A stretch of DNA of 64,000 nucleotides from the NCBI GenBank assembly GCA_965250115.1, contig CBDFNJ010000002.1, positions 3,658,001-3,722,000 of the forward strand. Direction: 5' to 3'. Of the stretch, positions 62,659 through 64,000 are shown one piece after another; position 1 is the stretch's first letter, and each line of letters opens with the position of its first letter. The DNA is from CBDFHB01 sp965250115 (GTDB lineage Bacteria > Acidobacteriota > Vicinamibacteria > Marinacidobacterales > SMYC01). Under the pieces are notes generated by a model. The model was not told the DNA's origin. It searched no databases and was given only the letters and a program-made list of their open reading frames with translations. The translations under genes and the position numbers were made by a program.

Positions 62659-63663
62659 GTGCAAAACATTTGTCCAGGGAATGTCCCGAGCCACGCGATC
62701 ACCGCCGAAGAGCTGTTCCTCGACCGGCGACGCTTCCTGACGGCGCTCGGAGTCGGTATCGCCGCCGGGCCGAGCCTCTTAGCGTCACCTCAGCCCGAGC
62801 TGCTGGTGCCTCCCTACGAGAACGATGAGGTCTTCCCCGCACGAACGAACGAGGCCTTCGCGCTCCCCGAGGCCATCGAGCGGAAACGATTGACGCCGAG
62901 GGAAGTCGCGGCGAAACACAACAACTTCTACGAGTTCCTGCCCGGCCGGGGCGGAGAGGTTTGGCGTCATACCGAAGCCTACGAAGTCGAACCGTGGAAG
63001 GTCGAGATCACGGGAGAGTGTCACAAACCCTCGACGCTCGATTTGGACGACCTCCTGAGCTTCGACCACGAGGAGCGGATCTACCACTTCCGTTGCGTCG
63101 AGCGCTGGGCGATGAACGTACCTTGGACCGGCTTTCCGCTTCGCAAGCTGATCGAAAGGGTGGAGCCGAAAGACTCCGCCAAGTATCTCCGATTCGAGTC
63201 CGCGGCGAAGAATGGCGAGATGCCCGGAATCCAAGAAGCCCACTACTACCCGTGGCCCTACCGCGAGGGTCTTCGCATGGACGAGGCCACGAACGCGCTC
63301 GCCATGGTCGTGACCGGCGTCTACGGCAAACCTCTCCTGAAGCAGCACGGCGCTCCCGTACGCATCATCGTTCCCTGGAAGTACGGCTACAAGAACCCCA
63401 AAGCCATCATCAAGATAGAACTTCTCTCGAAGCAGCCCGAGACGTTCTGGCAGATCCAGCCCCACGAGTACGGGTTCATCTCCAATGTGAACCCCTTTAT
63501 CCCCCATCCCCGCTGGAGTCAGGCCGAGTCGTTCTGGCTCGACGACCAGGAGCGGTTTCCGACGCCTATTTTCAATGGTTATGGGAGTTACGTGGCCGAC
63601 CTCTACCCCGAGAAGCCCCGAAGACCGCAAAAAGCGTTGGTCCCGGGGGAAAAAGCTCGCTAG
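62659..63663 (+). CDS. msrP: MsrP, periplasmic protein-methionine-sulfoxide reductase catalytic subunit
   Basis: 334 residues, GTG start. The N-terminus has a twin-arginine-type signal (DRRRFLTALGVGIAAGPSLL). The molybdopterin domain carries the Mo-ligand Cys in YHFRCVERWAMNVPW, and GEMPGIQEAHYYPWPYREGL, GAPVRIIVPWKYGYKNPKAI and NPFIPHPRWSQAESFW are diagnostic. It repairs oxidised methionine in the envelope, using electrons from MsrQ; no msrQ follows within the window. Cluster ECF-NrsF-MsrP suggests a response to reactive chlorine or oxidants. Confidence 0.94.
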   Translation: MQNICPGNVPSHAITAEELFLDRRRFLTALGVGIAAGPSLLASPQPELLVPPYENDEVFPARTNEAFALPEAIERKRLTPREVAAKHNNFYEFLPGRGGEVWRHTEAYEVEPWKVEITGECHKPSTLDLDDLLSFDHEERIYHFRCVERWAMNVPWTGFPLRKLIERVEPKDSAKYLRFESAAKNGEMPGIQEAHYYPWPYREGLRMDEATNALAMVVTGVYGKPLLKQHGAPVRIIVPWKYGYKNPKAIIKIELLSKQPETFWQIQPHEYGFISNVNPFIPHPRWSQAESFWLDDQERFPTPIFNGYGSYVADLYPEKPRRPQKALVPGEKAR

Positions 63664-63715
63664 CCCTGTAACCAATCGAAGCTCCCCCGCAAAGTAGTAC
63701 TCGAGAGGTGCAGCA

Positions 63716-64000
63716 ATGCGGCAATTCCGAACCAAGAGCTTGAGCGCGTTCGACCTTTTCGAGAGTTTGGAGCCACGGGAGCTACGGGAGCTTCAGGCTT
63801 CTACGCCGGCACGAACCGCCGACAAGGGCCGACTCGTCTACCTGCCCGGAGATCGCCCGGAGGCGGTGTACTTCCTCGTCGAGGGACGCGTGAAGCTTTC
63901 GCGCCTTTCAACGTCCGGCAAAGAGTTCATCCTGGCGATTGTCGAGCCGGGGAGCTTCTTCGGGGAGACCGGCGTCCTGGACGAGAGACCGCGTGAAACG
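63716..64000 (+). CDS. Crp/Fnr-family regulator, 3' end outside window
   Basis: ATG 63716 is preceded by GAGAGGTG. The open part covers 95 codons: RQFRTKSLSAFDLFESLEPR and a cNMP-binding domain (KGRLVYLPGDRPEAVYFLVE, GRVKLSRLSTSGKEFILAIV, EPGSFFGETGVLDERPRE). The PGSFFGE segment matches the cyclic-nucleotide-binding motif of Crp/Fnr proteins. The DNA-binding domain lies beyond the window. Being next to msrP, it may contribute to redox control. Confidence 0.9.
   Translation, partial: MRQFRTKSLSAFDLFESLEPRELRELQASTPARTADKGRLVYLPGDRPEAVYFLVEGRVKLSRLSTSGKEFILAIVEPGSFFGETGVLDERPRET

Noticed and set aside
1..64000. CRISPR arrays, tRNA and rRNA genes
   Set aside because: No regularly spaced repeats and no recognisable RNA gene seen by eye; a covariance-model scan would be needed to exclude tRNAs.

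Overview
The window reads like a chromosomal stretch of a GC-rich, diderm, probably aerobic soil or marine bacterium. An Acidobacteriota member is my best inference. The signs are a TonB-dependent receptor with an N-terminal carboxypeptidase-regulatory domain, several Hanks-type Ser/Thr kinases and a PP2C phosphatase, a LolA-like/FtsX/MacB-type export operon, and a SUF operon led by an Rrf2 regulator. No rRNA, tRNA or CRISPR array was recognised. Taxonomy is inferred from gene content only.

Layout. 1-4.5 kb: hydroxyproline/proline catabolism remnant (proline racemase family enzyme, NSS symporter, broken aconitase-X large subunit, intact small subunit), with a PP2C phosphatase between the two AcnX halves. 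4.5-13.6 kb: exported proteins, a broken outer-membrane barrel, a cupredoxin and a sensor-cyclase-kinase fusion, then a TPR protein. 13.7-18 kb: a compositionally different M20 peptidase between two copies of the TPR gene tail, a B12-radical SAM enzyme, and DinB. 18-23.4 kb: a 3'-truncated TonB receptor, metF, a response regulator and a beta-barrel protein. 23.6-27.8 kb: ABC/LolA-like operon. 28-32.5 kb: desaturase, thioesterase, enolase-superfamily enzyme and sigma-54 activator. 32.7-37.6 kb: a kinase-TonB fusion divergent from a frameshifted TonB receptor, followed by a YfiR-like protein.

38-45.3 kb is a mobile-element hot spot. An ankyrin gene is interrupted by an ISL3-family element with an exact 8-bp target duplication. 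A second, decayed ISL3 copy contains a nested IS3 element, and an IS200-type tnpA remnant is cut by another IS3 element. 45.6-54 kb: an S9 peptidase and the complete suf operon (Rrf2-sufBCDSU-DUF59). 54-59 kb: a cyclophilin, a split DnaB-like pair and a frameshifted acyl-CoA synthetase. 58.8-61.3 kb: two ends of a FAD disulfide oxidoreductase separated by foreign DNA plus a third ISL3 copy. 61.4-64 kb: ECF sigma, NrsF-like anti-sigma, MsrP and the start of a Crp/Fnr regulator.

The window carries an unusually high load of broken genes: at least ten single-base frameshifts, in-frame amber codons or truncations. Real decay around active ISs is likely, but several 1-nt frameshifts lie in GC-rich runs or palindromes and could be assembly errors. 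The most interesting candidates are the cytoplasmic-kinase/periplasmic-TonB fusion beside its receptor, the Cache-HAMP-cyclase-kinase fusion coupled to a cupredoxin, and a conserved A7 -1 frameshift signal in all three ISL3 copies.
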